Below, piece by piece: positions 29,108 to 38,593 of a DNA stretch of 50,000 nucleotides. The translations under genes and the position numbers were made by a program. This DNA is from Symbiodinium natans. Lineage: Eukaryota; Sar; Dinophyceae; Suessiales; Symbiodiniaceae. Under the pieces are notes generated by a model, which saw only the letters and a list, made by a program, of their open reading frames with translations, was not told where the DNA came from and ran no database searches. Where the stretch lies: positions 244,132 to 294,131 of the forward strand of contig CAJNDS010002114.1 of NCBI GenBank assembly GCA_905221605.1, in the 5' to 3' direction. Position 1 is the stretch's first letter. Every line of letters starts with the position of its first letter.

Positions 29108-29237
29108 ATAACCCTTCACCGCCTTCCCCTGAGCTCCTGGCCCCGTCGCTTCCTGCCACCGCTGCCCCGCCCCGCAGGCAGCCACGGCCGCGGCGGCAGC
29201 CACGACGTCCGGCTCGGGGCCGCGGCTGGACATGCGC
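29108..29237 (-). CDS. PPR-repeat exon
   Basis: The acceptor AAATGCAG precedes RMSSRGPEPDVVAAAAAVAA then CGAGQRWQEA on the minus strand. P-x-P-D-V-V followed by A-x-A-A-C-x-x-x-x-x-W is the PPR linker and helix-A pattern. Alanine-rich and GC-rich. The 3' limit is uncertain; GTGCAGGGGCTAG near 29104 is a possible donor. Confidence 0.65.
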
Positions 29238-29955
29238 CTGCATTTTTTGAGGATCAAGTTGTGTTTTTTTGTTTGTTTTTTTTTTGGGGGCGGGGTGTGA
29301 TGGGGTTTGGGGTTTAGGGTTTAGGGTTTCGGGTGGTGGGAGAACGAGGGGTTTCGGGGGTTTTAGATTCAGGGGTCTAGGGTCTAGGGGTTTGAGGGTT
29401 TTGGGCCTTCGGGTTTTGGGGGGTTGAGAATTTAGGCGTCTAAGAGGCTAGAGTAGGGGTTGTGTGGGTCTCGGGGTTCTCGGACTTGGGGTGTCAATGC
29501 GGGTTGAGGAGCCTCCGGGGGTTTAGGGGGGTAGATTAGAGGTTTAGGGTTTAGCGTTTAGGGTTTAGGGTTTAGGGTTTAGGGTTCAGGGTTCAGGGTT
29601 TAGGGTTTAGGGTTTAGGGTTTAGGGTTTAGGGTTTAGGGTCAGTTTAAGTTTAGGGTCTAGGGTTTAACGGACCATGAGAGTTCTAGGGTGCAGGGGCC
29701 ATTCCACCAGAGACTGTTGCTGCTTGTGTTTGCAAAAGGAAGGCTTGAAATCCTAAACCCGCCCCATGCGCACAAGTTGCCTCAGAATGGTGAGAGCTGA
29801 TGTCCAGCGCTGGCCCTGAGGCGCACGAAGGAGCTGGGGCTTGTGTGTTTGGGGTCCACGTCTGGGTTTTTGTAGGACCCCAGAAAGGGATCACCACTTC
29901 CCTCAACCCTAAACGCTAAACCCTAAGCCCTAAACCCCAAACCCTAAACCCTGAC
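29238..29955. other. degenerate TTTAGGG and undecided island
   Basis: A T-rich acceptor-like tract at 29245-29285, degenerate G-rich repeats at 29285-29545 and a TTTAGGG array at 29545-29640. 29680-29900 is unique sequence with a weak minus frame. Confidence 0.5.
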
Positions 29956-30057
29956 CAGCTGCCTTCTCGCAAGCACTCACCGCTGCGCTGCAAGCGATTG
30001 CATTTGGCTCATGCCCCGCCTGGTCAGCTTCATAGAGGCTTGGACGGCAAGGAGAAG
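29956..30057 (-). CDS. PPR-repeat exon with telomere-derived acceptor
   Basis: The acceptor is CCCTAAACCCAG (the repeat itself). The frame reads LYEADQAGHEPNAIACSAAV then SACEKAA; the donor is GTCAGGGTTTAGGG. H-E-P-N-A-I-x-x-x-A-A-V-S-A-C-E-K is the PPR linker and helix-A signature common in dinoflagellate PPR proteins. This is the clearest PPR exon bounded on both sides by telomere-type sequence. Confidence 0.75.
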
Positions 30058-30200
30058 CTGGGTTTAGGGTTTAGGGTTCAGGAATCAGGGTTCAGGGTTC
30101 AAGGTTCAGGGTTTAGGGCTTAGGGTTTAGGGTTTAGGGTTTAGAGCTTAGGGTTTAGGGCTTAGGGTTTAGGGTTTGGGGCTGAGTCGAGGTTCAAAAA

Positions 30201-30526
30201 TCAACCACAGCACCACTCATCAAGTCTGTCACAGTAGGCGTATGACCGCAGCACGCAGGAGACCGGCAGACAGATCTGTCCCAAGTAGGGTTGGGTGTGC
30301 AGTTCTTGTGCCTGGTGCTCAAGGGTCTCGGTGTGCTGCTGATTGCTGCACAGTTCTCGTTCCAAAGTCTCAATTTTGGCCTTCGAGGTCAAGGCTTCTG
30401 CTTTCCGTTCGCTGAGCTCACTGCGCACATCACGAAGCGGGTGGCCAGCAGCTACAACCTCTTCCCCCTGCTCCTCGCGAGCACGCGACTGTTCGACCTC
30501 CCTCCTCCAGTAGCGCAGCCAGATGA
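30201..30526 (-). CDS. coiled-coil exon
   Basis: The minus frame reads REVEQSRAREEQGEEVVAAG then HPLRDVRSELSERKAEALTS and KAKIETLERELCSNQQHTET, a heptad-rich coiled coil. It is bounded upstream by a TTTAGGG array. It may be part of the PPR gene or of another minus-strand gene; no acceptor is obvious at its 5' edge. Confidence 0.55.
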
Positions 30527-30801
30527 GGGTTTAGGGTTTAGGGTTTAGGGTTTAGGGTTTAGGGTTTAGGGTTTAGGGTTTAGGGTTTAGGGTTTAGGGT
30601 TTAGGGTTTAGGGTTTAGGGTTTAGGGTTTAGGGTTTAGGGTTTAGGGTTTAGGGTTTAGGGTGAGGGTGTAGGGTTTAGGGTTTAGGGTTTAGGGTTTA
30701 GGGTTTAGGGTTTAGGGTTTAGGGTTTAGGGTTTAGGGTTTAGGGTTTAGGGTTTAGGGTTTAGGGTTTAGGGTTTAGGGTTTAGGGTTTAGGGTTTAGG
30801 G
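30527..30801 (+). repeat. TTTAGGG array
   Basis: About 39 copies with one imperfect block near 30660, followed by an ACTC tetranucleotide run (30802-30830). Confidence 0.97.
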
Positions 30802-30830
30802 ACTCACTCACTCACTCACTCACTCACTCA

Positions 30831-31549
30831 CGTACTTACGTGCCTGACTTGCCTTTGACACGTCACTCGAAACTCGGCATGAAAGAGGCAAGAGGCAGAG
30901 AAGGCGTATTCTTGTACCAGCGCAGTAGGCTTATCAACTGTCTGCTGAGGTCAAGGCTGTGACATACTACTGCGAACCTTTCTGAGTATGCAGGGTAACT
31001 GTTGGTTTCTACTGGCTATAACTTCCACAGCTACGTATACCTGCTACCCCATGAACCTTCGAGTAGCTCTTACAATCTGCACACCAGGTGCTGTCACTAC
31101 AACAAGGCCCAGCTTTGTTGTGTGCGGGTAGGATTCCGGTCACATTGCACAGGTGTTTACACACGACCCTAAACCTGAACCCTGAAAACCCTAAACCCTT
31201 AAGCCCAAAAACCCTTAAACCTGGAAACCCTGAAAGCCTTTAACCCCCAAAGCCTTTAAAAAACCCTTTAAACCCTTAAATCCTTACAGACCCCTTAAAC
31301 CCTTAAAAAGAAAACAGAACCTCAAACCCTTTTAAGACCCCTTGAACCCTTTAAGAACAAACCCTCAACACCCCTTCAAAAACCCCTCAAAACCCTTCAA
31401 GACTCCTCCGAACCCTTCAAGAATTTCCTCAAAAGCCTCTTTGAAGCCCCCTTTGGAGGATGCCTGGCTCAAACCTCCTCCAAATCCTTGAAAATCCCTC
31501 AAACCGTAAACCCCAAACCCTAAACCCCAAACCCTAAACCCTAAACCCT
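30831..31549. other. unique spacer and degenerate CCCTTAAA-like repeats
   Basis: 30831-31160 has no gene signal. 31165-31550 is a highly degenerate CCCTAAA derivative (CCCTTAAA, CCTTTAAC). 31449-31469 is an exact copy of part of the exon at 31550. Confidence 0.55.
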
Positions 31550-31640
31550 AGAGCCCCTTTGGAGGATGCCTGGCACAGCTCCTCCAAGAGGAGCAGCGCC
31601 ACGGCGGCCTCAAAGCCCTTCTCGCAGCAGCTGATCAAGC
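31550..31640 (-). CDS. PPR-repeat exon
   Basis: The acceptor AGAAGTCAG precedes LISCCEKGFEAAVALLLLEE then LCQASSKGAL. I-S-C-C-E-K then A-V-A-L-L-L-L-E-E-L is a PPR helix A/B pair. The donor is GTTTAGGG or close to it. Confidence 0.65.
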
Positions 31641-32770
31641 CTGACTTCTCCAATAGCCAGTTTAGGGTCTAGGGTCTAGGGTTTAGGGTTTAGGGTTTAG
31701 GGTCTAGGGTGTAGGGTTTAGGGTTTAGGGTTTAGGGTTTAGGGTTTGGGGTTTGGGGTTTGGGGTTTGGGGTTTGGGGTTTGGGGTTTAGGGTTTGGGG
31801 TTTAGGGTCTAGGGACGAAATAAGGAAACCCAAAAAAGTTTAAAGTTCTACTAAACAAGGAAACCCAAAAAGCTTAAAGTTCAAGGATTGGCTAAGTCAA
31901 GAAGCTGCTGTAGCTCACCAGGGAAGGCTCCAAGTCTGCATCCTTTTGAGGTTTCGGGTTTATGTGGTTTGGGGTTTAGGGTTTGAGGGTTGAGGGTTTC
32001 GGGTTTAGGGTTCAGGGTTTCGGGTTTAGGGCTACCCCTTCGAATAAGCCGGGTTCAAGTAGACGAAGCCGCGCGGAGCGGGAGAATGGGAAACTGACGT
32101 CACCCTTGGACTTCAGGGCGAAATATACAGCGGTCGTCGCTTTTGGTCGTCTGTTGGGATGCCGGGGCTCGAAAGAAATGCGAAACTTCTTGACTCGCAA
32201 GGTCTCTCACTGCTTGACGCTGACACAATACCGTCACTCACTATCATATGCTAGCATTTTCGCTCACAAACTTTCATAAACTTTCAGGCCGCAAAAGGTA
32301 CTACAATGTACCACGAGGTTCTATAGTGTACGATAACTGGACAAGAATGTATTGGAGCGTACTAGAATGTGTTAAGCGAATTATACTTGTAAGACGCTAT
32401 ACTCTACTCTACTACACCATACTACATAGCATATCATGTAATACATCTACTACACTCCTCTACGCTAAAATATATAGGCCCAAGAGCAACCTGCTTGGAA
32501 TAGGGTGCCCTTCTTGGCGTTAGTGGGCTTCTCAGGGAACCAAAACTCTACCGGCGCCCAAAAAACCATGCACATAAGGATTCTCAAAAAAGGTGGTTTT
32601 CCAGAATCCCTCTTTCATGTAGGGCTCTTACACCCCAATAGTAGGATCCTGATGTTTATGTGGTTCCTGAACCCTCAACCCTCAACCCTCAACCCTAAAC
32701 CCTAAAGCCTAAACTCTAAACCCTAAACCCTAAACCCTAAGCCCTAAACCCTAAACCCTAAACCCTAAAC
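31641..32770. other. TTTAGGG array and unique AT-richer segment
   Basis: 31662-31815 is TTTAGGG/TTTGGGG. AAACCCAAAAAG-like words are repeated at 31827 and 31861. 32040-32690 is unique, AT-richer (TACTACAATGTACCACGAGG and similar), with no gene. 32672-32770 is CCCTAAA. Confidence 0.5.
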
Positions 32771-32883
32771 CCGTAGGGTCCTGCATCTCCTCAAGAAATG
32801 CCACGGCCTGTTGCCACTGACCCTCACACGCGCTGACTGCAGCGTTGTAGGTGATCACATCCATGAGCACGGCCTGGTCACCT
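32771..32883 (-). CDS. PPR-repeat exon
   Basis: The minus frame reads DQAVLMDVITYNAAVSACEG then QWQQAVAFLEEMQDP. V-I-T-Y-N-A-A-V-S-A-C-E-x-x-x-W-Q-x-A-V-x-x-L-E-E-M is a near-complete 35-residue PPR unit. Acceptor CTAATCAG, or ACCAG six bases on; donor GTTTAGGG. Both flanks are telomere-like arrays. Confidence 0.8.
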
Positions 32884-32885
32884 GA

Positions 32886-32972
32886 TTAGGGTTTAGGGTT
32901 TAGGGTTTAGGGTTTAGGGTTTAGGGTTTAGGGTTTAGGGTTTAGGGTTTAGGGTTTAGGGTTTAGGGTTTA
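32886..32972 (+). repeat. TTTAGGG array
   Basis: About 12 perfect copies that then turn to CCCTAAA at 32975. Confidence 0.95.
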
Positions 32973-33085
32973 TAAACCCTAAACCCTTGAGACAAAACCC
33001 AAAATTCCCAAACAAGAGCTATAAGCGCGGAGACAAAGTGGCCTGTAAAGCCAAGAGAACAAGTGAAAGTTTACCGTTACCTACC

Positions 33086-33292
33086 TCAGCGCCGAAAGAA
33101 CACAAGGCTGAGAGAGAGCCAGGCCAAGCTGCGCATCTCAGCCACAAGCCGCAGGCCCTCGCGCCGCGCGCCCGCGCCCACGCACGCGGTGATGGCGGAG
33201 CAAAAGTCGATCACTCCAGGGTTCGCACTGCACTGCAGCATGTCGTTGAGAAGCACCAGTGCCCTGGCCAGACATTCTCCACCCAGAGCAAC
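33086..33292 (-). CDS. PPR-repeat exon
   Basis: The minus frame reads ECLARALVLLNDMLQCSANP, GVIDFCSAITACVGAGARRE and GLRLVAEMRSLAW: the end of one PPR unit and most of another. Ends are not precisely placed. The frame continues upstream only because the adjoining CATA microsatellite is open in all frames. Confidence 0.65.
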   Translation of the reverse strand, partial: VALGGECLARALVLLNDMLQCSANPGVIDFCSAITACVGAGARREGLRLVAEMRSLAWLSLSLVFFRR

Positions 33293-33298
33293 ACAAAT

Positions 33299-33774
33299 GC
33301 ATACATACATACATACATACATACATACATACATACATACATACATACATACATACATACATACATACATACATACATACATACGTACATACGTACATAC
33401 GTACATACGTACATACGTACATACGTACATACGTACATACGTACATACGTACATACGTACATACGTACATACGTACATACGTACATACGTACATACGTAC
33501 ATACGTACATACGTACATACGTACATACATACATACATACATACATACATACATACATACATACGTGCATACATACATACATACATACATACATACATAC
33601 ATACATACATACATACATACATACATACATACATACATACATACATACATACATACACACATACATACATACATACATACATACATACATACATACAGAC
33701 ATACATACATACATACATACATACATACATACATACATACATACATACATACATACATACATACATACATACAT
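33299..33774. repeat. (CATA)n microsatellite with CATACGTA block
   Basis: About 476 bp of CATA repeat; 33381-33524 is an 8-bp CATACGTA sub-array. Open reading frames across it are artefacts of a repeat without stops. Confidence 0.98.
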
Positions 33775-33964
33775 AATGTATATATGTATATATATATATA
33801 TGTACATGTGTACCTTGTATTTTAACAGGAATCCCGCATGATTAAATAGTTTCGATGGCTATACAAGCCTCCAAAGCCCCAAGCCTCTACCGGGTCACAT
33901 GCCTGCGCGAACTGTGACGATACCTTGCGGGGTGTGGTGGGAAGGGGTTGAAAGACAGGGTGTT

Positions 33965-34180
33965 TGTGTGTGTGTGTGTGTGTGTATGTTGTGTTGTGTT
34001 GTGTTGTGTCGTGTCGTGTCGTGTCGTGTCGTGTCGTGTCGTGTCGTGTCGTGTCGTGTCGTGTCGTGTCGTGTCGCGTCGTGTCGCGTCGCGTCGTGCC
34101 GCGTGGCGCGGCGTTGCGTTGCGTTGGGTTGTGTTGTGTTGGGTTGGGTTGGGTTGCGTTGCTTGGCGTTGTGTTGTGCA
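33965..34180. repeat. (GT)n then GTGTT/GTGTC pentanucleotide repeat
   Basis: GT dinucleotides (33965-33986) lead into GTGTT, then about 14 GTGTC units, then GCGTC, GCGTT and GGGTT variants in blocks. Confidence 0.97.
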
Positions 34181-34249
34181 TGTGTGGGTGTGAGTGTGTG
34201 GGCATGGGTGCAACGTGCGTACGCGGGTGCCGGAGGTCGTGTCAAGTAG

Positions 34250-34392
34250 CAGACAGAGTTGAACAGCGACGAATGCTCCGGCCTTTGCCACTGCTTCGCT
34301 CGGCCGCATGCCTTGATTCCAGAGCCGAAGGACACCCTGCTTGGCTGAATTGATGCCGGTTTGCAGTCCTGTGCAAGCACTGGTGCTGAGAA
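34250..34392 (-). CDS. degenerate or frameshifted PPR exon
   Basis: The minus frame reads IQPSRVSFGSGIKACGRAKQ then WQRP, a good PPR linker and helix A. The expected helix B (KAGAFVAVQLCLLL) continues in the neighbouring frame, so there is a one-base shift, a missed splice or decay. Confidence 0.5.
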
Positions 34393-34794
34393 CAAACCCT
34401 ATACCATACCCAGAAGGTTTCCGTTCCCCTTAGCCCAATGCAGTCCCCATCCCACATTCCTTATGAGCTCTCTGAACGAAAATTTCATGCCGATTCAGCA
34501 CCGAATGCTGAGGCAGGCCCCTCACCCTCTTCAAGGTATAAGGGGGGGGGATTACAACTAGACCCTAAACCCCAAAACCCCAAACTTGGGTCTAAATTGC
34601 CTAAACCCTAAAACCCTAAATCCTAAACCCTAAATCCGCCGAGGCCTCGGGTCGGAGGTGTATAGGTTGTCAGAACAGGCACCCCCCTCCAAATCCTCCC
34701 CCCACACCCAAAACCCCTCAAATTGGTACCCCCTAGGAAACCGAATTCCGCAAGCGGACGGTTCGCAAAGGACCAGAGGCAGTTGAAGCCCCTC

Positions 34795-34995
34795 CCAGCA
34801 GGCCCCCCCTTTTCCGCCCCCCACCCCTTTCCATCCCCCCCCCCCCCCCCCCCAACCCCCACCCCAACCCCCCCCCCCCAACCCCCCCCCAACCCCCCCC
34901 CCCCCCCCCCCCCCCCAACCCCCCCCCAACCCCCCCCCAACCCCCCCCCCAACCCCCCCCCCTCCCCCCCCCCACCTCTCCCCCACACCCTTTTC
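34795..34995. repeat. poly-C tract with CCCCCAA units
   Basis: C runs of 8 to 19 bases separated by AA. Proline- or glycine-rich open frames here are low complexity only. Confidence 0.95.
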
Positions 34996-35572
34996 CCCGC
35001 CCAAAGCCAAGGTCAACTGGTGTGAGCACGGCCGGGCGGGGATGCATTACACGAGCCGAAGAGTCTAAGCTTGAACCTGAACCCTAAACCTTGAACCTTA
35101 AATCTAAGCCCGAAGCACTCCCCCCCTCCCCTTCCCCCCCTTCCCCCCCCCCACCCCCCCCTACCCCCTCCCCTACGATCAATCCAAGCCGAACCGTCTC
35201 TTGAACCCTAAACCCAAAAAAACCCTAAACCCCAAAGCGTGAACCTTGAGCCCTAAGCCCTCAATCCTAAATTAACCCTCAACCCTAAACCCCAAACCAT
35301 AAACCATAACCCTGAACCCTAAACCCTAAACCCAACCCTTATTGCTTGGTGTCCAGCGACTTGGGCGCTGCGGAATCACCATGCTCACGCGGATGCGCTG
35401 GGCCGGGCCGAGGCGGGTCGCGTAGCGTTAAAATTAAATTGCCTAAACCCTAAAACCCCAAATCCTGAACCCTAAATTAAATTGCCTAAACCCTAAAGCC
35501 TAAACCCTAAACCCTAAATCCTAAACCCTAAATCCTAAACCCTAAAGCCTAAACCCTGCAATTTTGGGAAAC
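34996..35572. other. degenerate CCCTAAA tracts
   Basis: C-rich tracts (35110-35175) and degenerate CCCTAAA/CCTAAAT repeats with a short unique insert (35340-35430). No gene. Confidence 0.7.
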
Positions 35573-35633
35573 CTTCCGAGCACCTCCAGGAGTTGAAGCA
35601 CCGCCTGCCACTGCAGCTTCTGGCCCAAGGAGC
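35573..35633 (-). CDS. PPR helix-B exon
   Basis: The acceptor AGCCCCAG precedes a frame reading SLGQKLQWQAVLQLLEVLGR; donor GTTTCCC after GGAAG. L-Q-W-Q-A-V-L-Q-L-L-E-V-L is the second helix of a PPR unit. Confidence 0.65.
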
Positions 35634-35639
35634 CTGGGG

Positions 35640-35905
35640 CTTTAGGGTTTAGGGTTTAGGGGTTTAGGGTTTAGGGTTTAGGGTTTAGGGGTTAGGGGTT
35701 TAGGGTTTAGGGTTTAGGGTTTAGGGTTTAGGGGTTTAGGGGTTTAGGGGTTTAGGGGTTTAGGGGTTTAGGGGTTTAGGGGGTTTAGGGGGTTTAGGGG
35801 TTTAGGGGTTTAGGGGTTTAGGGGTTGAGGGTGTTTAGGGTGTTTAGGGTGCTTAGTGTGGTCAGGGTGTTCAGGGTGATTAGGGTTTAGGGTTTAGGGT
35901 TTAGG
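35640..35905 (+). repeat. TTTAGGG and TTTAGGGG array
   Basis: 7-bp units, then a block of 8-bp TTTAGGGG units, then GGTGTTTAG variants. Confidence 0.93.
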
Positions 35906-35908
35906 GTT

Positions 35909-35980
35909 TTACGGTACCCAAAACTGTTCGTCCTGGACACTGATGGCCGAGTTGGCCTGCCACAGGCCGAGCTCGCCGGC
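35909..35980 (-). CDS. putative terminal exon, PPR-like
   Basis: The acceptor GAAAGCAG precedes AGELGLWQANSAISVQDEQF then WVP and TAA (35911-35909). G-L-W-Q-A-N-S-A-I-S is PPR-like, but the unit is short. Confidence 0.5.
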   Translation of the reverse strand, partial: AGELGLWQANSAISVQDEQFWVP

Positions 35981-36092
35981 CTGCTTTCATTTCGAGGTCC
36001 AGGGCTTGGGGCCCGAAACCCTAAACTCTAAACCCGAAACCCTAAACCCTAAACCCTAAACCCTAAACCCTAAACCTTAAACCCTGTACTGA

Positions 36093-36195
36093 ACCCCTGG
36101 GACAGAGGTTGAGGGTTGCACGTAGAGGGCTTCAACCACACCCCAAGGCCTGTCTCCGCAACGAAAGTGAGCGTTTTTTTGCAGAGCTTAGACGT
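36093..36195 (-). CDS. putative exon
   Basis: The minus frame reads QKNAHFRCGDRPWGVVEALY then VQPSTSVPGVQ. Protein-like; no family or firm boundaries. Confidence 0.45.
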
Positions 36196-36602
36196 TTAGA
36201 GCTTAGGGTCTATATAGGGTTTAGGGTTTCGGGTTTCGGGTTTTGGGTTTTGGGTTTTGGGTTTAGGGTTCAGGGTTTTGGGCTTGGGTTTAAGGTGTCT
36301 TGGTTTAGGGTCTGAATTCGCTTCAAGGCTCAGGAAATTTAACACTGACGGTGCTCCAGGGTTTGCGGGGTCAGGCTCAGGGTTTAGAATTTTAGGGCTT
36401 AGGGTTCAGGGTTTACGGTTTAGGGTTCAGGGTTTAGGGATTAGGATTTAGAATTTTAGGGCTTAGGGTTCAGGGTTTAGAGTCGCGTCAAGGCTGAGGA
36501 ATTCAAGGAAATTTGAGGTTGGCGGTGCTCTAGGGCTTGCGGGGTCAGGTGCTGGGCTCCTAAACCCTAAACCCTAAACCCCAAACCCCAAAACCCCAAA
36601 AC

Positions 36603-36673
36603 CCCTGCCACGCCTGCAGCTGCCGGCGTAGTTCCGCGAAGCTCTGGCCCTCGCGAGACGCGTTGTGTGGCAG
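36603..36673 (-). CDS. putative exon
   Basis: The acceptor TTCCCGCAG precedes LPHNASREGQSFAELRRQLQ then AWQG; donor GTTTTGGGG. Helical, no family assigned. Confidence 0.5.
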
Positions 36674-36689
36674 CTGCGGGAACAATAGC

Positions 36690-37035
36690 TCCTAGCACTA
36701 AAACCCTAAACCCTAAACCCTAAACCCTAAACCCCCCGAATAACACCCAAACCTCCACAACCACAGACCACGGCAGGTCCTGCGCCGCGCTGCGCATGGG
36801 GGCTCGGCAGCTTCTTCAACACACGCGCCATGGGCAGAACACGGCGCTGTAAGGCACGAGGCTGCATGCAACTTGGGTTAAGGTTCGGGGTCTAGGGTTC
36901 AGGGTTTAGGGTTTAGGGTCTAGGGTCTAGGGTTCAGGATTTAGGGTCTAGGGTCTAGGGTTTAGGGTTTAGGGTTTAGGGTTTAGGGTTTAGGGTTTAG
37001 GGTTTAGGGTTTAGGGTTTAGGGTTTAGGGTTTAG
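36690..37035. repeat. CCCTAAA tract, GC-rich island, TTTAGGG array
   Basis: CCCTAAA at 36700-36735, then an island at 36745-36870 with a possible minus start exon (MARVLKKLPSPHAQRGAG, ATG 36831-36829), then TTTAGGG at 36895-37035. Confidence 0.55.
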
Positions 37036-37917
37036 GGTTCTGGGTCTACGGTTTAAGGTCTAGGGTTCAGGGTCAAGCGTTTCGGGCTTTGTGCCACGCA
37101 CTGCTCGCTGCAGCCTGCATTCCAAATTAACAGTCAAGACCTGCTTCTTGCCTAACCCAGGTCGCGATGCCTTGGTAGGAAGGTCGTCTGCCACAGCGAT
37201 TGATGACTCTTTGCTTGTGCCCAAACCCCAAACCCCAAACCCTAAACCCTAAACCAGCTTCCTGGGGAAGGGTGACCTTTGCGCCAGGAGATTCATGGGT
37301 AGTCATCACTGGGGGCTAAAAGTAGAGTAGCTGTAGTTGTGAGTCGTAAGCGATTAAGACAAGAGCTTGCCGCTTATAGCTGCACGCGGACCTTTAACTC
37401 GGATTCTGCTACCACAAAAGAATTAAGGTTACAAGCGACTGCCACGACTCATTTCTAAAGCCATAGCTCTGCAGAGAAGCTCGCCGACGATTCAGGGCTC
37501 AGCATTTGGGGGTTTACGATATTAGGGGCACCTCTTTAAGGTCCTGATTATAAGGGAATCCTACTATTTTTGGGGGCCCCCTCAATCTTCGTAACCCCCC
37601 ATTTGAGAAAAGAGCTTCCCTGCCTGCGGGCAACCTACGCCGTACAGCGCCAGGCGCGCAGTGGCTAAAACCGGCGTCCCGGCCCAGCATTTAAAGGACT
37701 TGGAGACGTCAAGAGGCCTCAGGGCTCTCGAATCATCTCGGTTGCTGAGCTCAGGGTTTCGTGTTGCAAGGACAGCACCAGCTTCGCACGCACAGGGAGG
37801 CACGAATTGTTCTGCTTAAAAATTGGGGGGGGAAATGCGGCAGAATGCGGCAAAATGCGGCCATGCAAGTCTGACTCTCTCTCGCCAGCGAATTCAACTC
37901 CCACAAAAGCACTAAGA
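37036..37917. other. unique sequence, uncertain minus exon
   Basis: The minus frame at 37584-37740 reads RALRPLDVSKSFKCWAGTPV then LATARLALYGVGCPQAG; no splice sites or family confirmed. 37522-37570 resembles the GGGCACCT...TATAAGGGAA hairpin family. Confidence 0.35.
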
Positions 37918-38016
37918 ACAGTTTCAGGTGGATGGGTGCTGTTTACACTAGTCGGCTGTAAGCAGCAGAATCTCTGAGTGCGCCTCCTATAAGACAAACG
38001 TCCCACCTGAAACTGT
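37918..38016. other. 99-bp element with 14-bp terminal inverted repeats
   Basis: ACAGTTTCAGGTGG (37918-37931) is the exact reverse complement of CCACCTGAAACTGT (38003-38016). The first 35 bp resemble 11728-11760. Possibly a tiny MITE-like element; no duplication of flanking bases is evident. Confidence 0.7.
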
Positions 38017-38515
38017 CCTAGGACAGCCGCAGAGTGCAGTGAGTAACATCGAGGAACATTCTTGGGGAGGGGGAGGGGGGTTCTGCATCTTAACAGGGCC
38101 GAATCTGACTGAAGGACCACGACGCAATACAGCCCAATCGTTCGTATCAAAGCTTATGAAATGCCCCCGCAGAGTGGAAATACTGTGCTCACATGCTGAT
38201 GGATCAGAACATGCGAGGGCTTAGAGGCTTAGAGGGTTTGGGGTTCAGGGGGTTTGGGGATCAATGGATGCCTTGCATGCAACGCCCGAGCACAGGGAAC
38301 CCGCTTACAGCAACAAGCCCGGCCACGCGCAAGTTGCAAGTGTGGCTGCGCGACCACACTTACGAAACACGAAGTCCTAAGCTAGGAAAGCCCTTCAAAC
38401 CCGCTGAAACAGATTCCTGAATATGATCCTCCTAAACCCTAAACCCTAAACCCTAAACCCTAAACCCTAAACCTTCAACTCAGCAAAGGAATATGTGATC
38501 TATCTCAAGGGCCTG
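38017..38515. other. unique segment and CCCTAAA tract
   Basis: No gene recognised. CCCTAAA at 38432-38472. Confidence 0.5.
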
Positions 38516-38593
38516 TCAGCTATCAGAAGCTGCACTCTGCGGGAAGGGTGGGACCAAACCCTCTCGATGCATTGATTCGCGACACAGGAGGAC
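38516..38593 (-). CDS. putative terminal exon
   Basis: A strong acceptor (CCACACCCGCACAG) precedes VLLCRESMHREGLVPPFPQS then AASDS and TGA (38518-38516). M-H-R-E-G-L-V-P-P recalls the end of a PPR unit. Confidence 0.55.
   Translation of the reverse strand, partial: VLLCRESMHREGLVPPFPQSAASDS

Noticed and set aside
33086-33841. Long open frames of Tyr/Ile/His or Met/Tyr/Val/Cys repeats
   Set aside because: They are translations of the CATA microsatellite, which has no stop in several frames. Only the PPR-like ends outside the repeat are considered coding.
33822-34249. Open frames rich in Thr/His/Asp or Cys/Val
   Set aside because: They come from the GTGTC pentanucleotide repeat, open on both strands without codon bias.
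34623-35047. Glycine-rich or proline-rich ORFs
   Set aside because: Products of C/G homopolymer runs; no conserved composition beyond the repeat.
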